6,190 nucleotides of DNA from contig SLGL01000195.1 of NCBI GenBank assembly GCA_007123785.1, forward strand, positions 1 to 6,190, read 5' to 3'. Origin of the DNA: Balneolaceae bacterium (lineage in GTDB: Bacteria > Bacteroidota > Rhodothermia > Balneolales > Balneolaceae). The translations under genes and the position numbers were made by a program. Positions 5,878 through 6,190 of the stretch are shown piece by piece. The notes under the pieces were generated by a model. It was not told where the DNA came from. It ran no database searches and saw nothing but the letters and a program-made list of their open reading frames with translations. How positions within the stretch are numbered: the stretch's first letter is position 1; each line of letters begins with the position of its first letter.

Positions 5878-6190
5878 ATGAAACCGATTATCGCTATCAG
5901 TATGGGAGATTACAACGGGATCGGCCCGGAAGTAGCTCTCAAAGCACTTGCCAAAACCGATCTTGAGCAGTCTATTCCGCTTTGGATCGGCAGTGAAGCC
6001 GTACTGAAACACTACTCCACACAGCTTGCTGATACCCTTCCCTTTACAAAAATTAATACCCCGATATCGCTAAAACCGGGAAACATCTATTTGTTCGATC
6101 CATTCGAAGAAGACGAAATTTCCCTGCAATCCGGATCTGTATCTAAAAAAGCGGGAGCAGCTGCAATGAAAGCCGTTGAAACAGGTGCAC
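5878..6190 (+). CDS. pdxA: 4-hydroxythreonine-4-phosphate dehydrogenase (PdxA), N-terminal part (cut by window edge)
   Basis: An ATG at 5878 opens a frame that runs to the window edge (104 full codons). It begins MKPIIAISMGDYNGIGPEVA, matching the PdxA N-terminal signature, usually TxGDPAGIGPE, here with Tyr-Asn in place of Pro-Ala. It continues with SIPLWIGSEAVLKHY, then LKPGNIYLFDP, and near the edge KKAGAAAMKAVETGA, the conserved Gly/Ala helix. PdxA oxidises 4-phosphohydroxy-threonine with NAD in the DXP-dependent route to pyridoxal phosphate, in the cytoplasm. The metal-binding histidines lie in the missing part and cannot be checked. The start is preceded by GCTATTTTTCGGC with no Shine-Dalgarno sequence. 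A PdxA2-like paralogue acting on another substrate cannot be excluded from the N-terminus alone. Confidence 0.9.
   Translation, partial: MKPIIAISMGDYNGIGPEVALKALAKTDLEQSIPLWIGSEAVLKHYSTQLADTLPFTKINTPISLKPGNIYLFDPFEEDEISLQSGSVSKKAGAAAMKAVETGA

Noticed and set aside
1..6190. CRISPR arrays, insertion sequences, phage genes, toxin-antitoxin or defence genes
   Set aside because: No regularly spaced repeats, transposase or integrase motifs, terminal inverted repeats or defence-type domains were seen on either strand.

Overview
The window looks like a chromosomal segment from the Bacteroidota/Rhodothermota assemblage. The best guess is a Balneolaceae-like bacterium, with moderate confidence and from family content only. 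The pointers are a SusC/RagA receptor with an STN domain next to a FecR-type anti-sigma regulator, a secreted GWxTD-domain protein, an acyl-CoA carboxylase beta subunit of the kind I associate with this group, and no Shine-Dalgarno sequence ahead of any of the five starts.

Layout: positions 1-1013 (minus) hold the N-terminal third or so of a SusC/RagA TonB-dependent outer-membrane receptor, cut by the left edge. Directly upstream of it in transcription order, 51 bp away, is a complete FecR-family anti-sigma/signal transducer (1065-2150, minus). Then comes about 530 bp with no recognisable gene (2151-2681). It holds inverted repeats and overlapping open frames on both strands, and it lies where an ECF sigma factor gene would often be found. 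Next is a complete acyl-CoA carboxylase carboxyltransferase (beta) subunit (2682-4292, minus), with a candidate intrinsic terminator just past its stop. A 121-bp divergent intergenic region separates it from a complete exported GWxTD-domain protein (4414-5808, plus). A strong inverted repeat (5817-5855) follows, and then the start of pdxA (vitamin B6 synthesis, 5878 onward, plus), cut by the right edge.

Functional picture: fecR and susC form a probable surface-signalling and nutrient-uptake operon. The receptor's STN domain would contact the periplasmic part of FecR, which would control an ECF sigma factor; that sigma gene is not visible here. The carboxylase subunit (branched-chain, propionyl or related acyl-CoA metabolism) and PdxA are housekeeping-type metabolic genes with no obvious link to the signalling pair. 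The GWxTD protein is of unknown function. I found no CRISPR array, tRNA, rRNA, insertion sequence, phage gene or defence system. The stretch most worth a second look is the unexplained 2151-2681 interval.
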